From NCBI RefSeq assembly GCF_001890925.1, contig NZ_MLCB01000045.1, positions 1 to 58,543 of the forward strand: DNA of 58,543 nt, read 5' to 3'. How positions within the stretch are numbered: position 1 is the first letter of the stretch; every line of letters begins with the position of its first letter. Made by a program: the position numbers and the translations under genes. This document shows, in pieces, positions 10,420 to 19,067 of the stretch. The stretch is from Planktotalea frisia. Lineage in GTDB: Bacteria > Pseudomonadota > Alphaproteobacteria > Rhodobacterales > Rhodobacteraceae. The notes beneath the pieces were generated by a model, which saw only the letters and a list, made by a program, of their open reading frames with translations, made no database searches and was not told where the DNA came from.

Positions 10420-12723
10420 TTACTTTTCGGTGAATTTCAGCTCGATACGACGGTTCTGCGCGCGCGCTTCGTCACTGTCCTCGGTGTTCACAGGTTGATA
10501 CTGTCCAAAACCATTTGCCGCCAAACGTGTTGGCGGGATCCCGAGGAAGTTCACCATATATTTGACGACAGACAGCGCGCGCGCTTGGCTCAACTCCCAG
10601 TTATCGGCGAATTCACCAAGACCAGACAACGGCACATTATCCGTATGACCATCTACGCGAATGACCCAGTCAATCCCTTCTGGAATATCATCGGCAACTG
10701 CGCGCAGGATCGAAGCGACCTTTGCCACCTCTCCACGCCCAACTTCTGAGAGCGCAGCGCGCCCCGGTGGGAAAAGCACTTCTGAAGAAAAGACAAAACG
10801 GTCCCCTTCGATCCGAACCCCTTCCTGACTGCCAAGAACATCGCGCAAGCGTCCGAAAAACTCAGAGCGATACCGCTCTAGGTCTTTGGTTTGCGCTTCC
10901 AAACGCACGCGCTCCGCCTCTTCCAACTCACGCCGACGACGCTCTTCCGCTGCGACACGGGCCAAAGCTGCGTTCAACTCAGACCCAAGGTTTTGCAACT
11001 GTACCTGCGACGCCACATCCTGAACACGCGCGTCATCCAAGATCGCCTGCAAACTACCAAGCTGCGCACGAAGCGCTGCAACTTGTTGATTAAGCGCTTC
11101 TGTCTGCAATTCTGCTTGGCTCGAACGTGCCTGTTCTTTGGCCAATTCTTCACGCGCGGCAGACAGCAAAATGGCTTGCTGTTCCGCATCATTCAATCGT
11201 GTTCCAGCATCTTGTTCAGCTGCAAGCTTCGCCGCTAGTGCTGCGGCAAGTTGTTTTTGCACCTCTTCACGTTCCAGCTCTGCTGCATTACGCGCCGCAA
11301 GGGCTGCTGCCAACGTCTGCTCTAGCTCACTGTCGTCCATCGCGACGGTCAAGTTCGCCTCAGCCAAAGCAAGCGCGTCACGGGTCCGCGCCAGTTCTGC
11401 GCTCAAGGCTGTGATCGTTGCAATAGACTGTTCCTGCTCGGCTTGAAGTCTCGCAAGTTCGGTTTGCGTTTCGTTCAAAAATCCACTCGCCTCGGAAAGC
11501 TGCGCTTCAGCCCGCGCCAAGGCGCTATTTATCTCGTTCAAACGCGTTTGAGCGATCTCAAGCGACGCGTTGGTTTCGGTTATTCTTGAATTCGAGGCTG
11601 CCAACTGCGCGTTCGCATTCTCCAGATCGGACCCTTGCTCTGCGAGCAAAGCTTCGGCCGCTTTTTGCGCAGCTTGTAGCGCCGCAATGCGTGCTGCCGC
11701 TTCCTCTTCAGCACTCAATTTACTTGCTTCGCTTAAAGCCTGCTGTTCACGCGCCGCATCCAAATCTGAACGCGCGAGTGCGAGCTGCGTCAAAACCTCT
11801 GAGAGCTCTTTTTCAACAGCTGCTTTTGCAGCGTCTCTGTCTTGGCCAATGGTTACAGCCGCGGCCAATTGCGCCGTGAGATCATCACCCGCAGAGCGCG
11901 CAGCGGCCAATAGCGTTAGCGTTTCTTCAGCTTGTTTACGCTCTGCTTCCAAACTCAACGTCATCGCAGTCAGCTCTGCGTCCGCGTTTTCCAAGCGTGC
12001 GCGCAAGACTTCGGCAGCTTCTGCCTCCAACAAACGCGCTTTTTCCTCTGCTGAAAGCGCCTCTTGCAACTCAGCGAGTTCCAGAGCGCGCGCGCTAAGT
12101 GTTGCGTCTTTATCTTCGCCTTCGCGACGCAGATCAGCGATCAAGGCATCCATTGCTTCACGCTCTGCAGCCGCAAGCCGAGCCGTTTCAACCTGCGCAT
12201 CAATCTCTGTGCGCGCAGAAGTAAGCGCGAGATCAAGCGCTTCTTTTTCACTTAGCAATTGGGTCTGCGCATCCTCAAGCGACGCCACATTGCTGAGCGC
12301 ATCATCACGTTGGGACAAAAGCGATGCGACTTGCGCCTCGAAACTGGTGATCTGTGCTTGCGCTTGCGCCAATGCGCTATCTTGATCCGCGCGCTGTTGT
12401 TGCAAAGATGCGATAAGGGCCGATTGCGCCTCTGCGCGCTGCGTTGTGTCATCAAGCGTTGCGTTCAAAGCGCCAAGATCATTCTCTAGCTTCTCGCTGC
12501 GATCCCTTTCCAAGCCCAAGGCCTGCGCAAGTGCTGCGATCTCTTGGCCAAGATCATCCAACTCGCTTTCTTGGCCGGTTATCGTTTCATTTAAGACGAA
12601 TTGCATCACCATGAAGATGGTCAGAACGAACATCAAAACCAGCAAAAGTCCGGTCATTGCGTCGACAAAGCCGGGCCAGATCGAGCCTTGAAACCTTTGA
12701 CCTGTGCGCCTTGAGAGTGCCAT
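10420..12723 (-). CDS. Membrane-anchored coiled-coil protein with C-terminal OmpA domain (MotB/ExbD-like)
   Basis: The 767-residue protein has one N-terminal membrane segment (about 17-46) preceded by the MotB-like phrase WPGFVDAMTGLLLVLMFVL, in which D21 is placed like the proton-channel aspartate of MotB and ExbD. A very long Ala/Glu/Gln-rich coiled coil of some 570 residues follows. The last 140 residues are an OmpA/MotB peptidoglycan-binding domain (RVDGHTDNVPLSG, then AANGFGQYQP and AQNRRIELK). It overlaps its MotA/ExbB-like partner upstream by one base (TAATG). By analogy it would anchor to the cell wall across the periplasm and use proton flow. The actual process is unknown. Confidence 0.85.
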   Translation of the reverse strand: MALSRRTGQRFQGSIWPGFVDAMTGLLLVLMFVLTIFMVMQFVLNETITGQESELDDLGQEIAALAQALGLERDRSEKLENDLGALNATLDDTTQRAEAQSALIASLQQQRADQDSALAQAQAQITSFEAQVASLLSQRDDALSNVASLEDAQTQLLSEKEALDLALTSARTEIDAQVETARLAAAEREAMDALIADLRREGEDKDATLSARALELAELQEALSAEEKARLLEAEAAEVLRARLENADAELTAMTLSLEAERKQAEETLTLLAAARSAGDDLTAQLAAAVTIGQDRDAAKAAVEKELSEVLTQLALARSDLDAAREQQALSEASKLSAEEEAAARIAALQAAQKAAEALLAEQGSDLENANAQLAASNSRITETNASLEIAQTRLNEINSALARAEAQLSEASGFLNETQTELARLQAEQEQSIATITALSAELARTRDALALAEANLTVAMDDSELEQTLAAALAARNAAELEREEVQKQLAAALAAKLAAEQDAGTRLNDAEQQAILLSAAREELAKEQARSSQAELQTEALNQQVAALRAQLGSLQAILDDARVQDVASQVQLQNLGSELNAALARVAAEERRRRELEEAERVRLEAQTKDLERYRSEFFGRLRDVLGSQEGVRIEGDRFVFSSEVLFPPGRAALSEVGRGEVAKVASILRAVADDIPEGIDWVIRVDGHTDNVPLSGLGEFADNWELSQARALSVVKYMVNFLGIPPTRLAANGFGQYQPVNTEDSDEARAQNRRIELKFTEK

Positions 12724-13955
12724 TAGCCACCGTCACGCGTACGTGTTGCCTGTGCCTTCGCAGCCCCGGCGGGTGCTTTGCGCGGTTGCGTCAGCATGCG
12801 ACCCAACGCACCGATGTCACTACGCAACTCGGCCATGGTTTCAGCGCGACCCGCGGACATTTCTTCAAGAATTTTAAGCATCTGAACGTCGATAGAGCGC
12901 AAGCGCATCCGGCTTTCCGCATCCATACCGCCATCCCCGCCCAACACGCCGCCATCGAGTTTGGCGATCAACTGCTCTTGTCCCTGCGCCACACGCATAA
13001 GTGCATCAGTGGCGGTGCCCGTGGCCTCCATACGTTCTGTCATTCTTGAAATTGCATCCGTGAGCGAGCCAAGCTTGTCATCCACCATCGAGCGGCTGAC
13101 ATCGCTTTGAGTGAACATCATCTGCAGTGCTTCCATTTGCTCGGCCATATGGTCCATGACCCCAGCCATCGCCGCGTTTTCTACGCCGCCTTCGCCATCG
13201 CCAGAGGAATAACCGAGACGCGTGATGGATGAGAGCCACTCTTCAAGCTCGCGGTAAAACCGGTTCTGGCCATGACCCGCGAAGAGTTCCAAAAGGCCGA
13301 CGACAAGCGATCCAGCGAGACCCAAGAGCGAAGACCCAAAAGCAACGCCCATGCCACCCATTTGCGCCTCAAGTCCCGATTGCAGACGTTTGAAAACATC
13401 TGCGCCAGTTTCGCCCTCAGCTGCGCTCAGGTTGCGGATTGTATCGACAATCGCAGGGACAGTTGTGGCAAGCCCATAGAACGTTCCCAGCAAACCAAGG
13501 AAAATCAGTAGGTTAACAAGATAGCGCGTAATTTCACGCGCTTCATCAATGCGCGTCGCCACAGAATCCAAGATCGACCGTGTGGAGCTACTCGAAATCT
13601 GCATCCGCGCGCCACGTGACCGCAACAACGCCGCCAAGGGCGCCAGCAATTGTGGGGCTTTAATGCTCGGGTCTTCACGGTTTTCAGAGGCAAATGCCTC
13701 GAGCCATCGTACTGAATTGATCAACTGGCCCACTTGGTAAAAGCAAGCCAAAACACCAATGAAAAAGACGACAATAATGAAGCCATTGAGCCAAGGATTG
13801 GCCAAGAAAACAGGCAACACGCGCGGCAAGGCCACGAATGCTCCGGCTCCGACCAAGCCGATGACGATCAGCATTGACGTAATTTGCCGCCAAGGCTGGG
13901 AAAACTGCGCGCGTACCTCGCGGTCTGGCTTGTCCAAGGGGACTGCTCCTGACAC
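12723..13955 (-). CDS. MotA/TolQ/ExbB-like membrane protein
   Basis: The 410-residue inner-membrane protein has four predicted hydrophobic segments: about 26-46, 55-80, 143-170 and 202-226. The last two (YLVNLLIFLGLLGTFYGLAT and GVAFGSSLLGLAGSLVVGLL) match the conserved channel helices of the MotA/TolQ/ExbB family. A soluble C-terminal tail of about 180 residues includes helical segments (MAEQMEALQMMF). It starts the two-gene operon with the OmpA-domain protein, so the two probably form a proton-driven complex. I recall this pair as common in Rhodobacterales, where it is usually annotated only as biopolymer transporter ExbB. Confidence 0.85.
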   Translation of the reverse strand: MSGAVPLDKPDREVRAQFSQPWRQITSMLIVIGLVGAGAFVALPRVLPVFLANPWLNGFIIVVFFIGVLACFYQVGQLINSVRWLEAFASENREDPSIKAPQLLAPLAALLRSRGARMQISSSSTRSILDSVATRIDEAREITRYLVNLLIFLGLLGTFYGLATTVPAIVDTIRNLSAAEGETGADVFKRLQSGLEAQMGGMGVAFGSSLLGLAGSLVVGLLELFAGHGQNRFYRELEEWLSSITRLGYSSGDGEGGVENAAMAGVMDHMAEQMEALQMMFTQSDVSRSMVDDKLGSLTDAISRMTERMEATGTATDALMRVAQGQEQLIAKLDGGVLGGDGGMDAESRMRLRSIDVQMLKILEEMSAGRAETMAELRSDIGALGRMLTQPRKAPAGAAKAQATRTRDGG

Positions 13956-14004
13956 GTTTCTTATTGTGGGTGAGTTTACGCTGATTGCGCGATCAAGCCA
14001 AGCC

Positions 14005-14532
14005 TTATGAACAAAGGGTTTTTACACGCTGCGAAAGCCAGTTGAGATCTTCATCCTCGATCCCGAGTTCGACAAGATGGCTCGCCGTGTTGTGCAAGTA
14101 ATCCGTGTTCGGACCACGATCGCCGATAGCGCGTGAAATGACCTGTGCCTGCGCCTCTAAATCCAGATGACAGTACTGCACGTGATTGGGATCAATCACG
14201 TATGTCACAGCCTCAATCACCTCGCCATTTTTGAGATGCACTGCGAGGTTTTTCTCTAGGTAAGCCGACGAAATCAGCTCGCGTTCTCGCAAATAAGCCA
14301 GCGTTTCTGCCTCTGTGCCAGCCTTGACGCGCAGAGCCACACCTTCGCAGCGCGCACCCTGCATTTCATCCAAAGCCAAGACCAAACCGGGATGTTCGGA
14401 GGTCCCGCGATGATGGATTGAGCGCATGCAAAAACTGCGCGCATAATCGTGCATCATGCCAACTTGCTGCTCATCCACCTCAAAACCGGGGTTCCACAAA
14501 AGGGATCCGTAGCCAAACACCCACATCGTCAT
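14005..14532 (-). CDS. chaC: ChaC-type gamma-glutamylcyclotransferase
   Basis: Predicted cytosolic enzyme that cleaves glutathione to 5-oxoproline and Cys-Gly. The 175-residue product shows the ChaC signature VFGYGSLLWNPGFE at residues 5-18, the nucleotide-like loop of the cyclotransferase fold, then RSFCMRSIHHRGTSEHPGLV and the family wording YVIDPNHVQYC. Length fits bacterial ChaC. It is divergent from the DUF2125 gene at 14591. The start at 14532 gives MTMWVFGYG; an ATG two codons later is equally possible. Confidence 0.9.
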   Translation of the reverse strand: MTMWVFGYGSLLWNPGFEVDEQQVGMMHDYARSFCMRSIHHRGTSEHPGLVLALDEMQGARCEGVALRVKAGTEAETLAYLRERELISSAYLEKNLAVHLKNGEVIEAVTYVIDPNHVQYCHLDLEAQAQVISRAIGDRGPNTDYLHNTASHLVELGIEDEDLNWLSQRVKTLCS

Positions 14533-14590
14533 CGCACTGGTCCTTTTCAGATGCCTGCACTAGATACGAGCCAAGCCGTGAGGAAAAGAC

Positions 14591-15589
14591 ATGAAACGAC
14601 TGTTATTTGTGATTATTGCCGCCGCTGCGCTTTATGCAGGCTACTGGTTTGTCGGCTCTTCCGGTGCGACTGCGGGCTTCGAGCGTTGGTTCGAAGAGCG
14701 CCGCGCCGAGGGTTGGGTCGCGGACGTCGAAAGCATCGAAACACGTGGTTTTCCAAGCCGTTTTGACACGACTTTGAGCGGTATTTCCTTGGCCGATCCA
14801 GACACAGGCGTCGCCTATTCTGCACCGTTCTTGCAAATCTTTGCGCTTAGCTACAAGCCAGAGCATTTGATCGCTGTTTGGCCCAACGAGCAGACCTTTA
14901 GCAGCCCTTTTGGCAAAGCAGCAATCACCAGCGAAGACATGCGCGCATCGCTTATCGTGAAGAAAAACACCTCCCTTGCGTTGGAGAAAACCAACTTCAC
15001 TGCGGACGCGGTCAAGATCCAGATGGAGAGCGGCGAAACATTGGGAGCGGCGAGAGCTCTGATGGCGGTAGAGAAAACCGCAGCAGCGCAGAATACCTAC
15101 AAGTTCGGCGTCGATCTAAAGGATGTGGTTTTGCCAGAGCCCAAAGGACTGCGTCTTGAGGCGGGCATCTTGCCCAAAGCGCTCGAATATGCGCGCGGCG
15201 ATGTGACGGCGGCATTTGACGCGCCTTGGGATTTGAACGCTTTGCAGGCTTCGCGCCCACAACCGACACGCATTGACGTGAGGTTGATTGAGGCGAAATG
15301 GGGTCAGCTAGAACTACGCCTTGCCGGTGGTTTTGATGTGGACACTGCGGGTCGTGCGACGGGTCAGATCACGATCAAAGCGCAAAACTGGCGTGATATT
15401 TTAGCGCTAAGTGCGGCGACAGGGGCTGTGCCAGCCCAGCTTTTACGCCCAATTGAGCAAGGGCTTTCCTTGCTCTCTGGCCTATCCGGCAATCGCAACA
15501 CGCTTGATCTGCCGCTCAAATTGGACGCGGGCATGATGAAACTGGGGCCGATCCCGATTGGACCCGCCCCGCTGTTTCGACTTCGTTAA
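14591..15589 (+). CDS. DUF2125 family exported protein
   Basis: A 332-residue protein with an N-terminal hydrophobic helix (residues 4-20, LLFVIIAAAALYAGYWF) that is either an uncleaved anchor or a signal peptide. The rest is a beta-rich periplasmic domain with wording I associate with DUF2125 proteins of Alphaproteobacteria (GWVADVESIETRGFPSRFDT, and YKPEHLIAVWP near 95). Function is unknown. It ends with a predicted beta strand (LGPIPIGPAPLFRLR), as in some outer-membrane or periplasmic proteins. Ribosome site GAGGAAAAG lies upstream of the ATG. It converges on ribH with an eight-base gap. Confidence 0.8.
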   Translation: MKRLLFVIIAAAALYAGYWFVGSSGATAGFERWFEERRAEGWVADVESIETRGFPSRFDTTLSGISLADPDTGVAYSAPFLQIFALSYKPEHLIAVWPNEQTFSSPFGKAAITSEDMRASLIVKKNTSLALEKTNFTADAVKIQMESGETLGAARALMAVEKTAAAQNTYKFGVDLKDVVLPEPKGLRLEAGILPKALEYARGDVTAAFDAPWDLNALQASRPQPTRIDVRLIEAKWGQLELRLAGGFDVDTAGRATGQITIKAQNWRDILALSAATGAVPAQLLRPIEQGLSLLSGLSGNRNTLDLPLKLDAGMMKLGPIPIGPAPLFRLR

Positions 15590-15597
15590 GTCGCAGG

Positions 15598-16035
15598 TTA
15601 AACGTAGTGCTCTAACGTTTGACGCACCGCTTGCGCGGCCTCTGAACCTTTCTTGACGAAATGCTCGGAATAAAACTCGATGTGTTCCGCGCTTGGCTGA
15701 AAATGATGTGGTGTCAACGAGACAGAGAATGTCGGCACGCCCGTGCACATTTGTGCCTCCATCAAGCCATTCACGACTGCTGCGGCGACGAAATCGTGGC
15801 GATAAATCCCGCCATCCACGACCAACGCGGCACAGACAATGGCGTCGTAATCGCCTGATGCACCTAGATTTTTCGCCAGAAGCGGCATCTCAAACGCACC
15901 CGGAACATCGAATGAGGTGATCTGCACAGTCGCATCAACGCTGTCCATGTCCGCCTCGAATCCGACAAGCGCTTGATCAACGATTTCGGCATGCCAACGC
16001 GCTTTGATAAACGCAATTTTAAGAAGTTTCGTCAT
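15598..16035 (-). CDS. ribH: 6,7-dimethyl-8-ribityllumazine synthase, type II
   Basis: Condenses 5-amino-6-ribitylaminouracil with 3,4-dihydroxy-2-butanone 4-phosphate, the penultimate step of riboflavin synthesis. The 145-residue product has the family motifs DVPGAFEMPLLAK, ALVVDGGIYRHDFVA (catalytic histidine region) and VSLTPHHF. The wording resembles the type II (RibH2) enzymes described in Rhizobiales such as Brucella rather than the usual icosahedral type I enzyme. An AAAGG site lies eight bases before the ATG. It is single here and preceded by an FMN riboswitch, so it should be repressed when FMN is plentiful. Confidence 0.93.
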   Translation of the reverse strand: MTKLLKIAFIKARWHAEIVDQALVGFEADMDSVDATVQITSFDVPGAFEMPLLAKNLGASGDYDAIVCAALVVDGGIYRHDFVAAAVVNGLMEAQMCTGVPTFSVSLTPHHFQPSAEHIEFYSEHFVKKGSEAAQAVRQTLEHYV

Positions 16036-16109
16036 TTTGGAACCTTTGTTTTAGACGTCACAAAAGCCCCAGAGCATCGCAATAGCCTACCTGCCCCAAA
16101 GGACATGCA

Positions 16110-16244
16110 AACCGCTCTCTTTCATCCGGACTTTCACCGTCGGCTCTGGAATTTCACCAAATCTGCTGACCAAGTTGTCCCGCTAGGGACAACAAGCGCT
16201 CGCGGGCTATCACCGCCGGTAGGGACTTTCACCCTGCCCTGAGA
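16110..16244 (-). promoter_or_regulatory. FMN riboswitch (RFN element) upstream of ribH
   Basis: Reading the minus strand from 16244, the sequence shows all hallmark blocks of the RFN aptamer: AGGGCAGGGTGAAAGTCCC, then CCGGCGGTGATAGCCCGCGA, a variable stem GTTGTCCC/GGGACAAC, GGTGAAATTCCAGAGCCGAC, then GGTGAAAGTCCGGATGAAAG and AGAGCGG. It ends about 75 bases before the ribH start, which leaves room for an expression platform. I see no classic terminator with a U run there, so control may be at translation or by Rho. Confidence 0.97.
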
Positions 16245-16326
16245 ACACTTGCTTCGTGCCATGCGCGCAGAGGTCTTGCAAGAGTGCCGTCGCCGCGTCA
16301 CTTTGAGTTTCAAATGGGAGAGCGAC

Positions 16327-17616
16327 ATGAGCGATTTGCAAACACGGCTGGCCAAGCGCATCGAAGACAAACGCGATGATCTGATCGAACTTACACAAGA
16401 GCTGATCCGCATCCCCACGCTCAATCCCCCCGGAGAAAACTACCGCGAGATCTGCACCTATTTGGGCGAACGCATGGCGCGCAGTGGCTTTGCGATGGAA
16501 ATGGTGCGTGCAGAAGGTGCGCCGGGGGATTGCACAAAGTACCCACGTTGGAATGTTGTGTGTCGTCGCGAAGGAACGCGCGCGGGTGAGTGCGTTCACT
16601 TTAATTCCCACATTGATGTCGTCGAAGTGGGTGCAGGCTGGACCTTTGATCCTTTCGGTGGAGAGCTCAGCGACGGTAAAATTTACGGACGTGGCGCTTG
16701 CGATATGAAAGGCGGTCTCGCCGCTTCGATCATCGCGGCGGAAGCGTTTGCTGAAGAATGCCCTGACTATGCAGGCGCAATTGAAATCAGCGGAACGGCC
16801 GATGAGGAGTCAGGTGGCTATGGTGGCGTGGCCTATTTGGCGCAAAAAGGGTTCTACGATCCCAAGCGCGTGCAGCATGTGATCATTCCCGAACCACTTG
16901 GCGTCGATCAGATTTGCCTTGGGCATCGCGGCGGTTGGTGGGCAGAAATCGAAACCTTTGGCGAGATTGCCCACGGCTGCATGCCTTTCCTGGGCGATTG
17001 CGCTGTGCGTCATATGGGAGCCGTGCTCGATAAATTCGAAGATACGCTTTATCCCGCAATGGCTGCGCGACACACAGAAATGCCTGTGATCCCCGAAGGC
17101 GCGCGCCAATCGACGATGAACATCAACTCGATCCATGGCGGTCAGAATGAGCAGGCCGCAGACAGCACAGCATTGCCGTCGCATTGCGTTCCTGACAGTT
17201 GCCGTATCGTGATCGATCGCCGCTATTTGGCAGAAGAAGATTACGAAGGCGTGAGCGGTGAGGTGAAAGACCTGCTCGAAGGTTTGCGTGTGACGCGGCC
17301 GAATTTTGAATACGAAATGCGAGAATTGAACCACGTCGCACCCTCCATGACCGATAAAGAAGCGCCTGTTGTGCAGACAGTTGCGCGCTCGATAGAAGCG
17401 GTGATGGGCAAAAAAGTGCGCTATGTGGCGTCACCGGGTACATATGATCAAAAGCATATTGATCGGATCGGGAAGTTGAAAAATTGCATCGCCTATGGGC
17501 CCGGAATTTTGGAGCTGGCGCATAAACCGGACGAATATGTTGGCGTTGATGACATGATCGATAGTGCGAAAGTCATGGCACATGCGTTGGCGCAGCTCTT
17601 GACGGATGAGGTCTGA
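16327..17616 (+). CDS. M20 family deacylase (ArgE/DapE type)
   Basis: A cytosolic zinc amidohydrolase of 429 residues resembling the ArgE/DapE family (acetylornithine deacetylase or succinyl-diaminopimelate desuccinylase); exact substrate unknown. Visible metal residues are H95 and D97 (NSHIDVV), D126 (GRGACDMKGG), the catalytic and ligand pair E160/E161 (TADEESGG) and a late histidine in YDQKHIDR. I chose the ATG at 16327 (MSDLQTRLAK), preceded by GGGAG, over an earlier ATG that lies just past the divergent riboswitch. Length fits the longer, approximately 430-residue subfamily rather than true DapE. Confidence 0.88.
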   Translation: MSDLQTRLAKRIEDKRDDLIELTQELIRIPTLNPPGENYREICTYLGERMARSGFAMEMVRAEGAPGDCTKYPRWNVVCRREGTRAGECVHFNSHIDVVEVGAGWTFDPFGGELSDGKIYGRGACDMKGGLAASIIAAEAFAEECPDYAGAIEISGTADEESGGYGGVAYLAQKGFYDPKRVQHVIIPEPLGVDQICLGHRGGWWAEIETFGEIAHGCMPFLGDCAVRHMGAVLDKFEDTLYPAMAARHTEMPVIPEGARQSTMNINSIHGGQNEQAADSTALPSHCVPDSCRIVIDRRYLAEEDYEGVSGEVKDLLEGLRVTRPNFEYEMRELNHVAPSMTDKEAPVVQTVARSIEAVMGKKVRYVASPGTYDQKHIDRIGKLKNCIAYGPGILELAHKPDEYVGVDDMIDSAKVMAHALAQLLTDEV

Positions 17617-17633
17617 AGGGGGCCAGCCCCCGA

Positions 17634-17680
17634 CTTGGCAAGCCAAGCCTCCCCCGGGATATTTACGAAAAGGGGATGCG
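17634..17680 (+). repeat. Intergenic repeat copy 1 with flanking hairpins
   Basis: Between convergent genes ending at 17616 and 17682. It reads GCCTCCCCCGGGATATTT followed by ACGAAAAGGGGATG and matches four other intergenic copies in this window (27850, 31048, 50704, 54100; those are in the opposite orientation). Just before it are two small hairpins, GGGGG-CCAG-CCCCC and CTTGGC-AA-GCCAAG, which could end transcription of the M20 gene. Confidence 0.6.
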
Positions 17681-17681
17681 G

Positions 17682-18935
17682 CTAGTGTTCCTGAGTGGCA
17701 AGCGCGAGGCCCTCAATGATCCCCGTGAGCGCCGCACCGTGATGTGTTTGAGCCTTTGGGAAAGCACCTGAAACTGCGGTTTGCACGACCTGCATCAGGC
17801 TCGAACCACCCACAAGAATAAGGTGCGTGACATCGCTTGGCGTATGGCCCGCTTGATCCGTGCAGCGCAAAGCAGTCTGCGCAATTTGCTCGGCACAGAG
17901 CTGAAGCGAATGTGCGAGCGCAAGCGCGTAGAGCGGCGCGATCAAACCCTTTTCCAAAGGATCAAGCTTGATATCCACACTCGCCACTGGCTTTGTGTTC
18001 AGCTCAATCTTGGCCGCTTCCACCGCAAAAGCAAGATCGTGACCACGTTCATCCGTCAGCACGCGGTCCAACCGCGCGAGCTTGTCTGGCTCAACCGCAT
18101 ATTGCAGTAAGTCTTTCGCCGCACGGCGTGTGTCTGGCGCATAGAGGAATGGAATTTTTTGCCAAGTGGCGAGATCCGCAAAAATGCCATTCGGAGCAAG
18201 ATGCGTTTCGCTGCCAAAAGCGTGACGAATAGGGCTGCCTTTGCCAAGTAGCGGCATGATGTGTTCAAAGCTAAGCAGGCGATCAAAATCAGTGCCACCA
18301 AGACGCAAACCTTCGCTGTGGATGATTTCTATTTCTGTGTTAGACGCGTTGCGAAAAAGGGTAAAATCCGAGGTACCCCCCCCAATATCAATCACCAACC
18401 CTAGATCACCGGCGCTTAAAACATGTGCTTGCGCACGCGCAGCAGCCTCGGGTTCATTCATGAAGTGGATCTGTTTGAAACCTGCCTTTTCATAGCATTC
18501 AGTCAAATCAGTTTGCGCCTGCGCATCGCGTTTGGGATCTGCATGAAATCGTACGGGGCGCCCAGACAACACGCTGTTATAACGCACACCCGACGCCAAT
18601 TCTGCGCGTTCTTTGAGTTCAGCCAGGAACTTTGCGACGATGTCGATGTAGCTCATCCGTTTGCCCAGAAAAATGCTGCTTTCACGGATCAAAGGTGTGC
18701 CCAACAAAGATTTGAGCGCGCGCATGTATCGGCCCCATGCCCCCTCAAACAGCGCTTGCTCCGCTGCCGAGCCGAAGTTGACCACCTTTTCTTCGTAATC
18801 AAAAAACAGCGCAGTGGGCAGAGTTTGCTGACCTGCCTCCATTTCAAGAATATGCGCTTGGCCATCGCGACAGATGCCAACAGCCGAGTTCGATGTACCA
18901 AAATCGACGGCCAAAACCTGCTGATGCTGAGCCAT
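17682..18935 (-). CDS. Hsp70-like protein, ATPase domain only (YegD-like)
   Basis: The 417-residue protein has the actin/Hsp70 nucleotide-binding signatures: phosphate 1 loop DFGTSNS at 11-17, NEPEAAA at 160-166, DIGGGTSDFT at 183-192 and LVGGSS at 374-379. It ends soon after the ATPase domain, so the peptide-binding domain of DnaK is absent. This is the architecture of E. coli YegD. It may act as a specialised chaperone or regulatory ATPase; the client is unknown. It is monocistronic as far as can be seen, divergent from the substrate-binding protein at 19068. Confidence 0.88.
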   Translation of the reverse strand: MAQHQQVLAVDFGTSNSAVGICRDGQAHILEMEAGQQTLPTALFFDYEEKVVNFGSAAEQALFEGAWGRYMRALKSLLGTPLIRESSIFLGKRMSYIDIVAKFLAELKERAELASGVRYNSVLSGRPVRFHADPKRDAQAQTDLTECYEKAGFKQIHFMNEPEAAARAQAHVLSAGDLGLVIDIGGGTSDFTLFRNASNTEIEIIHSEGLRLGGTDFDRLLSFEHIMPLLGKGSPIRHAFGSETHLAPNGIFADLATWQKIPFLYAPDTRRAAKDLLQYAVEPDKLARLDRVLTDERGHDLAFAVEAAKIELNTKPVASVDIKLDPLEKGLIAPLYALALAHSLQLCAEQIAQTALRCTDQAGHTPSDVTHLILVGGSSLMQVVQTAVSGAFPKAQTHHGAALTGIIEGLALATQEH

Positions 18936-18988
18936 TTTCCGCCCTCAATTGCCAAAAAACAGCCCATACCCGAGCATAAGCCCAACGC

Positions 18989-19018
18989 GCAAGACCAGAA
19001 TTCCCCCTATGCAAGACC
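18989..19018 (+). promoter_or_regulatory. Direct repeat upstream of the peptide-type substrate-binding protein gene
   Basis: GCAAGACC occurs at 18989-18996 and again at 19011-19018, 22 bases apart start to start, about two DNA turns. The pair lies 50-79 bases before the start at 19068, between divergent genes. It could be an operator for a regulator of the transporter, but no regulator gene is adjacent. Confidence 0.3.
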
Positions 19019-19067
19019 CTAAGGCAAGGGCTACGCTCTCACTCAAACATCATTGGGAGAGATACAT

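Noticed and set aside
11570-12385. Ser/Ala-rich plus-strand frame opposite the coiled-coil gene
   Set aside because: Its low-complexity serine/alanine composition mirrors the Ala/Glu/Gln codons of the coiled coil on the other strand.
10420-13955. Zorya-type anti-phage system
   Set aside because: A MotA/MotB-like pair alone is not enough: no helicase or nuclease genes are adjacent, and the long tail is on the OmpA-domain protein rather than on the MotA-like one.
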